From Phocaeicola coprophilus DSM 18228 = JCM 13818 (lineage in GTDB: Bacteria > Bacteroidota > Bacteroidia > Bacteroidales > Bacteroidaceae), in assembly GCF_000157915.1 (NCBI RefSeq), contig NZ_EQ973645.1, positions 62,050 to 106,048 on the forward strand: DNA of 43,999 nucleotides, in the 5' to 3' direction. Shown here piece by piece: positions 36,856 through 43,999 of the stretch (the first letter of the stretch is position 1; each line of letters opens with the position of its first letter). Both the position numbers and the translations under genes were made by a program. Below the pieces are notes generated by a model. It was given only the letters and a program-made list of their open reading frames with translations. It made no database searches and had not been told where the DNA came from.

Positions 36856-39363
36856 ATGTTTTCCACTTCATCAAAAATAGCTTGCGGATACATCCTTCTC
36901 ATAGCCTTGCTCTTCGGAGCTATCGGATATATCTACCGCCAAATGAATCTGCTTACCGAACCGACTGGCCTGGAAGAGACCATAAACAGCCGGCGACGCA
37001 GCACGCATCAGGTAATCAGCAAGCTTTATGAAGCGGAAATCATAGGGCAGACTCTGCATGTCGGCAGGCTGCATGAATATCCCCGATATAAAAAAGCCAT
37101 GCGGGAAGTAGGCAGTGCCATTGACTCTTTACAGATTCTGCTTACCGATACCTTGCAGCTGGCCCGACTTGATACCGTGCGCTCACTGCTGCAAGAAAAA
37201 GAAAGAAACATGCGCTCTGTTCTCGAGGCTCTCCGGCAGAATCCGACCGATGAACTGTACCGGCAGCAGCTGGACAGCCTGATCAGTCAGCAGGATTCTC
37301 TGCTAAGCAATGCTACCAGAGTAAAAAGGAAAGTCATCACTCATCACAATTCATACACCATTCACCACAAAAAGAAAGGATTCTTCAAGAGACTGAAAGA
37401 TGTATTTGCACCGGGAAAAGAAGATTCCACTCAGGTGAGCAATGTGGTGCAGGAGGTATTCACCGATACAATCGACGAAATATACAGCCCGGTAGATACA
37501 ATCGCCAACATGCTGACCGGTATTCATGATAAAGTCTTGCAGACCCAGCAGCAGCAGCAACGTACCCTGAATGCCCGTACCAACAGACTGCGCATTGCAG
37601 GCAGTAACCTGAGCAAACGTGTCAACCAATTGCTGGAAAGCATTGAGCTGGATGAGCAAAGCGCTTCACACAAAAAGCTGGAACAGGAACTTTATATCCG
37701 GAACCAGGCCGCATGGACCATGGCTACCATTTCCATTCTCGCCGTAATCCTTGTACTGGTGTTCTTTGCCATCATCTGGCGTGACATTACCCGAAGCAAC
37801 CATTACCGGAAAGAACTGGAAAAAGCCAAACTATATGCTGAGAATCTTCTGGTAGCACGAGAGAAGCTGATGCTGACCATTACGCATGACATCAAAGCTC
37901 CTGCCGGATCCATCATCGGCTATATTGACCTGCTCATCCGGCTGGTCAAAGACAAAAGGGAACAGTTCTATTTGTCCAACATGAAAAGTTCAGCCCAGCA
38001 TTTGCTGGATCTGATCACCTCACTGTTGGATTACCATCGGCTGGAAGCCGGGAAGATGGATTTACATCCCGTAGCTTTCAACCCGCATCAACTGTTTGAA
38101 ACGATCTATACAAGTTTCCTCCCGCTGGCCGAAAAGAAAGGACTGAAACTGATCTTCGATGAAAAAATATCGCATCAGCTTACTCTGGAAGGAGATCCTT
38201 TCCGCATCCGCCAAATAGCAGAGAACCTGTTGTCGAATGCGCTGAAATTTACCGCCAAAGGAAGTATTACACTTCAAACCAATTATCAGGGCAATCAGTT
38301 TACCTTCCAGGTTACAGACACCGGATGTGGAATGACTCCTCAGGAACAAGAGCGAATCTTCCAGGAATTCACACGTTTACGCAGCGCCCAGGGACAGGAA
38401 GGCTTTGGACTGGGACTTTCCATTACCCAGAAATTGGTGGAACTACTTCAAGGAAAGATCAGTATCGAAAGTATACTGAACCAGGGAAGTACGTTCAGTG
38501 TCAGCATGCCTCTGCCCTCCATCTCCCAACGTCCGACTCCGGAAAAACAGGAACAACCGCTCTCAGACAATCTCTTGCGCGTACTGCTGATTGACGACGA
38601 CCGCATCCAAATGAATCTGACTGAGGCCATGCTCCACAACTTGCTGGATCCAAAAGAAAGGGATGGAAACAAAGGGGTTATTGTAAAATGCTGCGAACAG
38701 CCGGAAGAACTCTTCAGTCTGATCCGGAACGAAAGTTTTGATATCTTATTCACCGACATACAAATGCCGGCAATGAATGGTTTTGAACTCCTGAGAGCCA
38801 TACGTGAACTGGACGTTCCACAGGCCAGAACCTTACCGGTTATTGCGATTACGGCACGAAGTGATATGGAGGACGGAGACTTTCATGCCCAAGGATTTGC
38901 AGGCAGACTGCACAAACCTTTCAACCAGAATGATCTTTCCGAGATCCTCCGGAAGGTAATAGCATGTAACCTCCACACAGAGCCTTCAGCTTCCACGACA
39001 GATGCATCCGGTTCCGTATCAGTCTCTGACGTCTCCCGTCCGGCTTACAACTTCGCTCCACTGACAGCCTTTTCTGCCGATGACGAAGAAGCTGCCAGCG
39101 AAATATTAACGACCTTTGCGCAAGAAACCACACGCAATTACGAACGGATGCAGCAGGCTCTGGATGAAGGTGATGCTGAAACATTATGCGCCGTTGCACA
39201 CAAAATGCTTCCAACTTTCACCATGATCGAAGCCCATAAAGCCATACAGCCGTTAAAAGATCTGGAACAACAAAGAGGAAGTCAGACCCTCACGGAAGAG
39301 ATGATCCGGAAGGCTCAAACAATCATTGATTGTGCAAAAGAAGTGGTACAAGCAATCAGATAA
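36856..39363 (+). CDS. Hybrid histidine kinase with receiver and HPt domains
   Basis: Membrane sensor that feeds a His-Asp-His phosphorelay. It has a first membrane helix (~8-28) and a large extracytoplasmic sensor (~30-285), mostly helical and with no recognised ligand-binding fold. A second helix (~288-310) follows, then a HisKA domain with His344 (LTITHDIKAPAG) and an HATPase domain with ENLLSNALKF, DTGCGM and GFGLGLSIT. A receiver domain has Asp634 (LFTDIQMPAMNG), and a C-terminal HPt domain has His782 (CAVAHKML). All phospho-acceptors are present. The next gene encodes a sigma-54 response regulator, the natural recipient from the HPt. The signal is unknown. Confidence 0.95.
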   Translation: MFSTSSKIACGYILLIALLFGAIGYIYRQMNLLTEPTGLEETINSRRRSTHQVISKLYEAEIIGQTLHVGRLHEYPRYKKAMREVGSAIDSLQILLTDTLQLARLDTVRSLLQEKERNMRSVLEALRQNPTDELYRQQLDSLISQQDSLLSNATRVKRKVITHHNSYTIHHKKKGFFKRLKDVFAPGKEDSTQVSNVVQEVFTDTIDEIYSPVDTIANMLTGIHDKVLQTQQQQQRTLNARTNRLRIAGSNLSKRVNQLLESIELDEQSASHKKLEQELYIRNQAAWTMATISILAVILVLVFFAIIWRDITRSNHYRKELEKAKLYAENLLVAREKLMLTITHDIKAPAGSIIGYIDLLIRLVKDKREQFYLSNMKSSAQHLLDLITSLLDYHRLEAGKMDLHPVAFNPHQLFETIYTSFLPLAEKKGLKLIFDEKISHQLTLEGDPFRIRQIAENLLSNALKFTAKGSITLQTNYQGNQFTFQVTDTGCGMTPQEQERIFQEFTRLRSAQGQEGFGLGLSITQKLVELLQGKISIESILNQGSTFSVSMPLPSISQRPTPEKQEQPLSDNLLRVLLIDDDRIQMNLTEAMLHNLLDPKERDGNKGVIVKCCEQPEELFSLIRNESFDILFTDIQMPAMNGFELLRAIRELDVPQARTLPVIAITARSDMEDGDFHAQGFAGRLHKPFNQNDLSEILRKVIACNLHTEPSASTTDASGSVSVSDVSRPAYNFAPLTAFSADDEEAASEILTTFAQETTRNYERMQQALDEGDAETLCAVAHKMLPTFTMIEAHKAIQPLKDLEQQRGSQTLTEEMIRKAQTIIDCAKEVVQAIR

Positions 39364-39365
39364 CA

Positions 39366-39392
39366 GCATATTTACAATGAAAAAAAATATGC
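39366..39392 (+). terminator. Weak hairpin after hybrid kinase gene
   Basis: GCATATTT (39366-39373) pairs with AAATATGC (39385-39392), followed after a few bases by a run of T. The stem is AT-rich and weak. Confidence 0.35.
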
Positions 39393-39418
39393 AGGCTGAT
39401 TTTTTTCGCAAAAAAGCG

Positions 39419-39426
39419 TATATTTG
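39419..39426 (+). promoter_or_regulatory. Promoter -7 element of sigma-54 regulator gene
   Basis: TATATTTG matches TAnnTTTG, 27 nt upstream of the regulator's ATG, suggesting expression separate from the kinase operon. Confidence 0.6.
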
Positions 39427-39452
39427 TGGGATAAATATTGTAATCGAACAGA

Positions 39453-40802
39453 ATGACGCAGTCTATACTTATTGTTGAAGATGATTTGACTTTCGCCACC
39501 ATGCTGAAAACATGGCTCGGGAAGAAAGGATATGAGGTGGAAACCGCCAGTACAAACGCACGCGCACGCAAGTTGCTGACTACACGCGATTTTTCCCTCA
39601 TTCTATCAGACTTGCGCCTTCCTGACCAAGATGGAATTCATCTGTTATCCTGGCTGAGAGATCTGCAGAAAGCAACTCCGGTTATCATCATGACCAGCTA
39701 TGCAGAGATACAGGGAGCTGTACTGGCCATGAAAGAAGGAGCTGCAGACTACGTTTCCAAACCTGTACAGCCGGACGAACTTCTGAAAAAAATCAAGGAA
39801 GCAATCTCACAGGAAAGCAAGGTTGTTGCTACACCCAAGGAAAGCAAGGAAAACTTTGCCACACAGAATTTTCTAGAAGGAGAGAGCGAAGCAGCCCGCC
39901 AGCTTTACAATTACGTCAATCTGGTTGCTCCGACCCAGATGTCTGTTCTGATTAACGGAGCCAGCGGAACAGGAAAAGAATATGTTGCCCACCGCATCCA
40001 TCAGCTCAGCAAACGGGCTGACAAACCTTTCATTGCCATTGACTGCGGTTCCATTCCCAAGGACCTGGCTGCATCCGAGTTCTTCGGACATGTAAAAGGA
40101 TCTTTTACCGGAGCACTTACGGACAAAGTAGGAGCCTTTGAAGAAGCCAATGGAGGAACTCTTTTTCTGGATGAAATAGGAAACCTCAGCTACGAAGTGC
40201 AGGTGCAGTTACTCCGCGCCTTGCAGGAACGGCGTATCCGTAGGATCGGATCAACCAAAGAGATTGAGGTTGACATACGCCTTGTCAGCGCCACGAATGA
40301 GAATCTGAAAGAATCCATCTCCAAAGGAAATTTCAGAGAAGACTTGTATCACCGAATCAATGAATTTACCCTCCTTATGCCGGCTTTGAAGGACCGGCAG
40401 GAAGACATTCTGCTTTTTGCCAACTTCTTTCTCGATCAGGCTAACCGGGAACTCGACCGTCATCTCATCGGATTCGATGCTGCAGCCAGCGAAGCCATGC
40501 AAAACTATTCATGGCCAGGCAACCTGCGACAACTGAAGAATATCGTCAAACGTGCAACCCTGCTGGCACAGGGAGACTTCATTTCCATACGTGAACTGGG
40601 AGACGAAATACTGGAACATGCCACACCTGATGCACAACAAATGCAGCATTCTTTCGTCTTGCATGATGAGGAAACGGAGAAACAACGCATCCTCAATGCG
40701 CTTCAGCAGACCGGGAACAACAAAACCAAAGCAGCACAGCTTCTGGGAGTTGACCGGAAAACACTCTACAATAAACTAAAACTCTACAATATTCCACAAT
40801 AA
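39453..40802 (+). CDS. NtrC-family sigma-54-dependent response regulator
   Basis: Activates transcription by sigma-54 RNA polymerase when phosphorylated. The receiver domain (1-~120) has Asp53 (ILSDLRLPDQDG), acidic D10/D11 and Lys103. The AAA+ domain (~140-370) has Walker A GASGTGKE (169-176), the sigma-54-contact loop as GSFTGA (216-221; the usual form is GAFTGA) and Walker B TLFLDE (236-241). The C-terminal Fis-type helix-turn-helix (~405-449) ends in KAAQLLGVDRKTLYNKLKLY. It is 449 aa. It follows the hybrid kinase by 89 nt and is followed directly by a palindromic array and a sigma-54 promoter, its most likely target. Confidence 0.96.
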   Translation: MTQSILIVEDDLTFATMLKTWLGKKGYEVETASTNARARKLLTTRDFSLILSDLRLPDQDGIHLLSWLRDLQKATPVIIMTSYAEIQGAVLAMKEGAADYVSKPVQPDELLKKIKEAISQESKVVATPKESKENFATQNFLEGESEAARQLYNYVNLVAPTQMSVLINGASGTGKEYVAHRIHQLSKRADKPFIAIDCGSIPKDLAASEFFGHVKGSFTGALTDKVGAFEEANGGTLFLDEIGNLSYEVQVQLLRALQERRIRRIGSTKEIEVDIRLVSATNENLKESISKGNFREDLYHRINEFTLLMPALKDRQEDILLFANFFLDQANRELDRHLIGFDAAASEAMQNYSWPGNLRQLKNIVKRATLLAQGDFISIRELGDEILEHATPDAQQMQHSFVLHDEETEKQRILNALQQTGNNKTKAAQLLGVDRKTLYNKLKLYNIPQ

Positions 40803-40855
40803 AGGTGTGGAAAAATTCCACACCTTTCCACACAAATTTCCACAATTCCACAATG
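40801..40855 (+). promoter_or_regulatory. Predicted activator-binding array (TTCCACA motifs)
   Basis: A perfect 12-bp inverted repeat, AAAGGTGTGGAA (40801-40812) with 40816-40827 around AAA, overlaps the regulator's stop codon. Three more TTCCACA half-sites follow by 40852. The array lies 65-120 bp upstream of the sigma-54 promoter, a normal distance for an upstream activating sequence. The hairpin could also end the regulator's mRNA. Confidence 0.65.
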
Positions 40856-40919
40856 GTCTTGGATGGGGATTTATAAAAGAAATATTGATAATCAGAGGAA
40901 TAGAAATATCTGAAAATTG

Positions 40920-40935
40920 TGGCACACCTCTTGCA
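40920..40935 (+). promoter_or_regulatory. Sigma-54 promoter (-24/-12)
   Basis: TGGCAC (40920-40925) and TTGCA (40931-40935) with 5 bp between them fit the sigma-54 consensus. The invariant GG (40921-40922) and GC (40933-40934) are exactly 10 bp apart. The expected start of transcription is about 40946. Confidence 0.85.
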
Positions 40936-40945
40936 ACTATTTAAG

Positions 40946-41139
40946 AGAAGGGACAAACCTTCAAAAGACAATAAAACAAAAACTCAAAAACAAACTAAAC
41001 TAGACTCATAAACCCAACCCCATAGAATAAAGTTTGGAGGTTGTGTTTCAGTCAAAAGAAAGAGACACAATCTCTTGATAAATGAAGATGCCTATGTGTT
41101 AACGGAAGAGAACGCTGTGAAGCGTTCTCTTTTCCTTTT
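40946..41139 (+). ncRNA. Predicted sigma-54-dependent small RNA
   Basis: About 190 nt between the sigma-54 promoter and an intrinsic terminator hold no credible gene: the only ATG frame near the end encodes 6 residues. The transcript would start with a GAAGG/CCTTC hairpin (40947-40962). An A/C-rich, mostly unpaired stretch follows (to ~41036). Next comes a 13-bp stem, GAGGTTGTGTTTC (41037-41049) with GAGACACAATCTC (41062-41074), which includes two G-U pairs and so favours RNA over DNA function. The terminator is at 41107-41139. The next gene is on the opposite strand, so this is not a leader for a downstream gene. Function and targets are unknown; expression is inferred. Confidence 0.6.
41107..41139 (+). 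terminator. Intrinsic terminator of predicted small RNA
   Basis: AGAGAACGCT (41107-41116) pairs perfectly with AGCGTTCTCT (41121-41130) around GTGA, followed by TTTCCTTTT. The T-rich side is on the plus strand; the hairpin may also serve the minus-strand synthase gene. Confidence 0.85.
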
Positions 41140-41809
41140 ATACCTCAGCAAATCCGTTCCACAAGTTTCCTTCAGGCACCGGTGCCGTCAGATCAATCAG
41201 CTCTTTTGATACAGGATGCACGAAACGTACCCGTCGCGCATGCAGACAAATGCTACCATCCGGATTGGAACGGGGAGAACCGTATTTCAGATCTCCCTTA
41301 ATGGGACATCCCATCTTAGCCAGCTGACAGCGAATCTGATGATGGCGGCCAGTCTTCAAATCTACTTCAAGCAAATAATAGTTTACTGAATGTCCGATAA
41401 GACGATAATGAAGAACAGCCTTCTTCGAATCCTTCACTTCTTTATCGTACGCATACGATTTGTTCTGCTTCTCATTTCTTACCAGATAATGTGTCAGTTC
41501 AGCTTCCGGTTCTTTCGGACAATTCTTCACGATTGCCCAGTATGTCTTTTTGACCTCTCCATTCCGGAACATCTCATTCAGACGCGACAACGCCTTGCTC
41601 GTCTTGGCAAAAACGACCAGTCCGCTCACCGGACGATCCAAGCGATGAGTCACTCCCAGAAAAACATTGCCCGGCTTCGCATACTTCTCCTTGAGGTATT
41701 GCTTCACTGTTTCCGACAGCGGTGTATCACCCGTTTTATCACCCTGCACAATCTCAGAGGCCGTCTTATTCACCACAATGATATGGTTGTCTTCATAAAT
41801 TACGGTCAT
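41138..41809 (-). CDS. RluA-family RNA pseudouridine synthase
   Basis: Converts specific uridines to pseudouridine in rRNA or tRNA. It has the catalytic motif HRLDRPVSG (Asp in RLD), KTYWAIV, and the C-terminal LKTGRHHQIRCQLAKMG and ICLHARRVRFVHP segments typical of RluA/RluC/RluD. At 223 aa there is no N-terminal S4 domain, so it resembles the minimal RluA or TruC type. The target base is not decided by the sequence. Its 3' end converges on the predicted small RNA. Confidence 0.94.
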   Translation of the reverse strand: MTVIYEDNHIIVVNKTASEIVQGDKTGDTPLSETVKQYLKEKYAKPGNVFLGVTHRLDRPVSGLVVFAKTSKALSRLNEMFRNGEVKKTYWAIVKNCPKEPEAELTHYLVRNEKQNKSYAYDKEVKDSKKAVLHYRLIGHSVNYYLLEVDLKTGRHHQIRCQLAKMGCPIKGDLKYGSPRSNPDGSICLHARRVRFVHPVSKELIDLTAPVPEGNLWNGFAEV

Positions 41810-41914
41810 AAGCTTTCAATGAAAGTTTCTGTATAAAAAAAGAATCAGGAATGCAGAAACCGACCGACAAAAGTCCGTTTCCTCATCCCCGACTCTTTAC
41901 CTTATCTAAACGAA

Positions 41915-42661
41915 TTACATGTTCATGCCACCGTCTACCTGGATAACCTGTCCGGATACATAAGAAGACATGTCAGAAGCCAAGAACAAAGCAATGTTGG
42001 CAACATCTTCCGGAGTTCCGCCACGACGCAAAGGAATCTTCTTTGCCCATTCAGCCTTCACTTCATCAGACAATTTTGCTGTCATATCGGTGATAATAAA
42101 TCCCGGAGCAATCGCATTGGCACGGATACCGCGAGAGCCCAGTTCCTGTGCAATAGACTTAGCCAGACCGATCATACCAGCTTTGGATGCAGAGTAGTTA
42201 CACTGACCTGCATTGCCATGTACACCTACAACAGAAGCCATGTTGATGATACTTCCGCTCTTCTGACGCATCATGATCGGAGTACAAGCATGAATGAAGT
42301 TGAATGCTGACTTCAGGTTTACACCGATCACAGCATCCCACTGAGCTTCGCTCATACGCATCATCAGACCATCTTTCGTGATTCCTGCGTTGTTCACCAG
42401 AATATCTACAGAACCGAAGTCTGCATGGATCTGCTCAACAACCTTGGCAGTATCTTCGAAGCTGGCAGCGTTAGAAGCATAACCTTTTACCTTCACGCCC
42501 AGTGCAGCGATTTCTTTCTCTGTATTCTGGCCATTTTCGTCAATCACCAAGTCAGTAAATGCGATATTCGCGCCTTCAGCAGCGAACTTCATTGCAATAG
42601 CCTTACCGATACCACGTGCAGCACCGGTTACAATGGCTGTCTTTCCTGTTAATAATCCCAT
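41915..42661 (-). CDS. fabG: 3-oxoacyl-[acyl-carrier-protein] reductase FabG
   Basis: NADPH-dependent reductase of the fatty-acid elongation cycle. It is a classical short-chain dehydrogenase: cofactor loop TGAARGIG (12-19), NNAG (90-93), catalytic Ser143, Tyr156 and Lys160 (YSASK). ASDMSSYVSGQVIQVDGGM is the typical FabG C-terminus. The 248-aa length is standard. It lies 21 nt downstream of the TetR-type regulator gene and is probably cotranscribed with it, which suggests that the regulator responds to acyl or lipid signals (inference). Confidence 0.95.
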   Translation of the reverse strand: MGLLTGKTAIVTGAARGIGKAIAMKFAAEGANIAFTDLVIDENGQNTEKEIAALGVKVKGYASNAASFEDTAKVVEQIHADFGSVDILVNNAGITKDGLMMRMSEAQWDAVIGVNLKSAFNFIHACTPIMMRQKSGSIINMASVVGVHGNAGQCNYSASKAGMIGLAKSIAQELGSRGIRANAIAPGFIITDMTAKLSDEVKAEWAKKIPLRRGGTPEDVANIALFLASDMSSYVSGQVIQVDGGMNM

Positions 42662-42682
42662 AATCTTTATTTTTAATGATAA

Positions 42683-43279
42683 TTACAAGTTCTTTTTCGT
42701 ACATCCCAAGGCACCATAAACGATCTTTGCGACATAGCGCCAGCCTGTTTCGTCATCCAGGTCTTCGCCTATTTGCCCACGGATATAGGGAACTTCAATT
42801 CCCTTGATGCAATAGTGCAGAATGTCTGCCGTGATATCCACATTATCAATGTCAAAATAGCCCTGCATCTTTCCCTCTTCCAGAATACGGCGAAACAAAA
42901 CTATTTCATTCAGGTCAAAGTGTTTTCGTACAGCCTCTACCCTCCAGATATCTCTGAAAAAGCTGGCACGCAAGGTTCCGTTCCGATATACCACCATCTT
43001 AATGGTGTCCAGATGAGTCATGATCAGTTCAAGTATCTTCTTGTCAGGCGACATAGTCTTCCCTGCAGCCTCCTTCAAGCGATCAGACAACATTTCCAGT
43101 TCAGACTCAACCACAGCCATATAAATCTGTTCCTTACTCTTAAAGTACGTGTACAAAGTCCGCCTTCCTTTCCGGGAAGCCACGGCTATATCATTCATCG
43201 TTGTATCCTCCACGCCTTTCTTCGCAAACAACTGACGGGCTACATCTACCAGCTTAGCTCGGGTCTTTTGTACTGTCAT
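42683..43279 (-). CDS. TetR/AcrR-family transcriptional regulator
   Basis: Ligand-responsive repressor. The N-terminal helix-turn-helix (~25-47) is TMNDIAVASRKGRRTLYTYFKSKEQIY, the standard TetR DNA-binding signature. The C-terminal all-helical domain (~60-198) should bind an effector and dimerise. It leads a two-gene unit with fabG, so it may control membrane lipid synthesis and itself. The start at 43279 is preceded by AGGAGAGGAGGAG (complement of 43281-43293), an unusually strong Shine-Dalgarno for this phylum. Confidence 0.93.
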   Translation of the reverse strand: MTVQKTRAKLVDVARQLFAKKGVEDTTMNDIAVASRKGRRTLYTYFKSKEQIYMAVVESELEMLSDRLKEAAGKTMSPDKKILELIMTHLDTIKMVVYRNGTLRASFFRDIWRVEAVRKHFDLNEIVLFRRILEEGKMQGYFDIDNVDITADILHYCIKGIEVPYIRGQIGEDLDDETGWRYVAKIVYGALGCTKKNL

Positions 43280-43318
43280 GCTCCTCCTCTCCTATTGCAC
43301 ACCTAAATAAAATTTGAG

Positions 43319-43326
43319 CAAAAGTA
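43319..43326 (-). promoter_or_regulatory. Promoter -7 element of tetR-fabG operon
   Basis: On the minus strand this reads TACTTTTG, matching TAnnTTTG, 40 nt upstream of the regulator's ATG. Confidence 0.6.
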
Positions 43327-43481
43327 CACTTTTTCTTCCGACTACACAAATAAATAAACATATTTCACCGCTTTCCCTTTCCGTAACCTCATGCAAAGAC
43401 TGTGAGCACCTCTTTTTTACTCAGTAACAGATACATTCCGACCTTTTCTGATGTGTTTTTACATATTTTATCACTAAAAGA

Positions 43482-43513
43482 CTTGTTTTTCCCAATTTAT
43501 GTCCGTACCTTTG
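43482..43513 (+). promoter_or_regulatory. Promoter of initiator tRNA genes
   Basis: CTTG (43482-43485) and TACCTTTG (43506-43513) are 20 bp apart. The -7 element is identical to that of tRNA-Lys. The first tRNA starts 22 nt downstream. Confidence 0.75.
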
Positions 43514-43535
43514 CACCGCAATTAAGAAAAAACAT

Positions 43536-43608
<73 letters not shown>

Positions 43609-43628
43609 CTAACTAAAAGACGAAACAT

Positions 43629-43701
<73 letters not shown>

Positions 43702-43708
43702 CTTATCA

Positions 43709-43739
43709 AACCTTTCGCAGCTTCAGCGGAAGGTTTTTT
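43709..43739 (+). terminator. Intrinsic terminator after initiator tRNAs
   Basis: AACCTTTCGC (43709-43718) pairs with GCGGAAGGTT (43726-43735, one T-G pair), followed by TTTT. Confidence 0.88.
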
Positions 43740-43780
43740 CTTTATATTTCCCCTTCCCCGAAATCCCCTTAACAATGGCT

Positions 43781-43868
43781 CAAAATCGACCGCACGATTG
43801 TCCGGTATCGAGTAGTACGATGCAGCCTCATCGTGCGGTCGATTCGGCCGCAACGACCGCACGTTTCC
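43781..43868 (-). repeat. Dispersed 88-bp element, copy B
   Basis: On the minus strand about 85% identical, without gaps, to 25201-25288, including all three copies of CGTGCGGTCG. I see no gene in 43740-43999. Confidence 0.85.
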
Positions 43869-43999
43869 GGAGCATCTTCCAGACACCCCCAGCAGTCTCT
43901 CAGCAAAGCTCAAAAGTATACAAGAAACACCTCAGCACTTCCAACAAAAGAATCCGATGAACAAAAGAAAAGAATCCGAAGTTTTCCTGAAGTTTCCGA

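Overview
The window looks like a chromosomal segment from a gut Bacteroidales species (Bacteroides/Phocaeicola type). The reasons are two SusC/SusD outer-membrane pairs, a TamL-type lipoprotein paired with TamB, lipoboxes on many exported proteins, and repeated use of the Bacteroidota promoter -7 element TAnnTTTG. The species cannot be fixed from the sequence alone. There is no rRNA, CRISPR array or transposase.

Layout. 1-4059: the end of a host-glycan type locus, a GH20 hexosaminidase overlapping a double-domain SGNH/sialate O-acetylesterase, closed by a long perfect inverted repeat. 4365-9058: core genes on the minus strand (class I fumarase, a TlpA-like thioredoxin, HflX). 9140-9320: degenerate short tandem repeats. 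9519-21260: a SusC/SusD phase-switch locus. A complete susC-susD pair runs leftward, a tyrosine recombinase gene sits next to its promoter, and a second susC without its 5' end runs rightward, followed by susD and a lipoprotein gene. A 17-bp perfect inverted repeat lies in the same codon frame inside both susC genes. Inversion of the roughly 2-kb segment would move the promoter, signal peptide and recombinase from one operon to the other. 21351-26323: housekeeping genes (coiled-coil lipoprotein, rsmI, tdk, AI-2E-type permease, tRNA-Lys, sugar nucleotidyltransferase). 26453-33380: tamB-tamL. 33421-36849: cyclophilin lipoprotein, M16 protease and MATE exporter. 36856-41139: a regulatory module. 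41138-43279: RluA-type synthase, fabG and a TetR regulator on the minus strand. 43536-43701: two identical initiator tRNA genes.

Two systems stand out. The first is the SusC switch above; this class is known from Bacteroides, but the pairing here is specific to this locus. The second is a compact phosphorelay: a hybrid kinase (HisKA-HATPase-REC-HPt) beside an NtrC-type sigma-54 activator. It is followed by a palindromic TTCCACA array, a near-consensus sigma-54 promoter (TGGCAC-N5-TTGCA, GG-N10-GC) and a roughly 190-nt interval that holds no credible gene. That interval contains a 13-bp stem with two G-U pairs and ends in an intrinsic terminator. I predict a sigma-54-dependent small RNA. The arrangement recalls LuxO-Qrr in Vibrio and GlrR-GlmY in enterobacteria, but I know of no described counterpart in Bacteroidota.

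An 88-bp element with three copies of a 10-bp motif occurs beside both tRNA loci in opposite orientations and looks like a dispersed repeat family.
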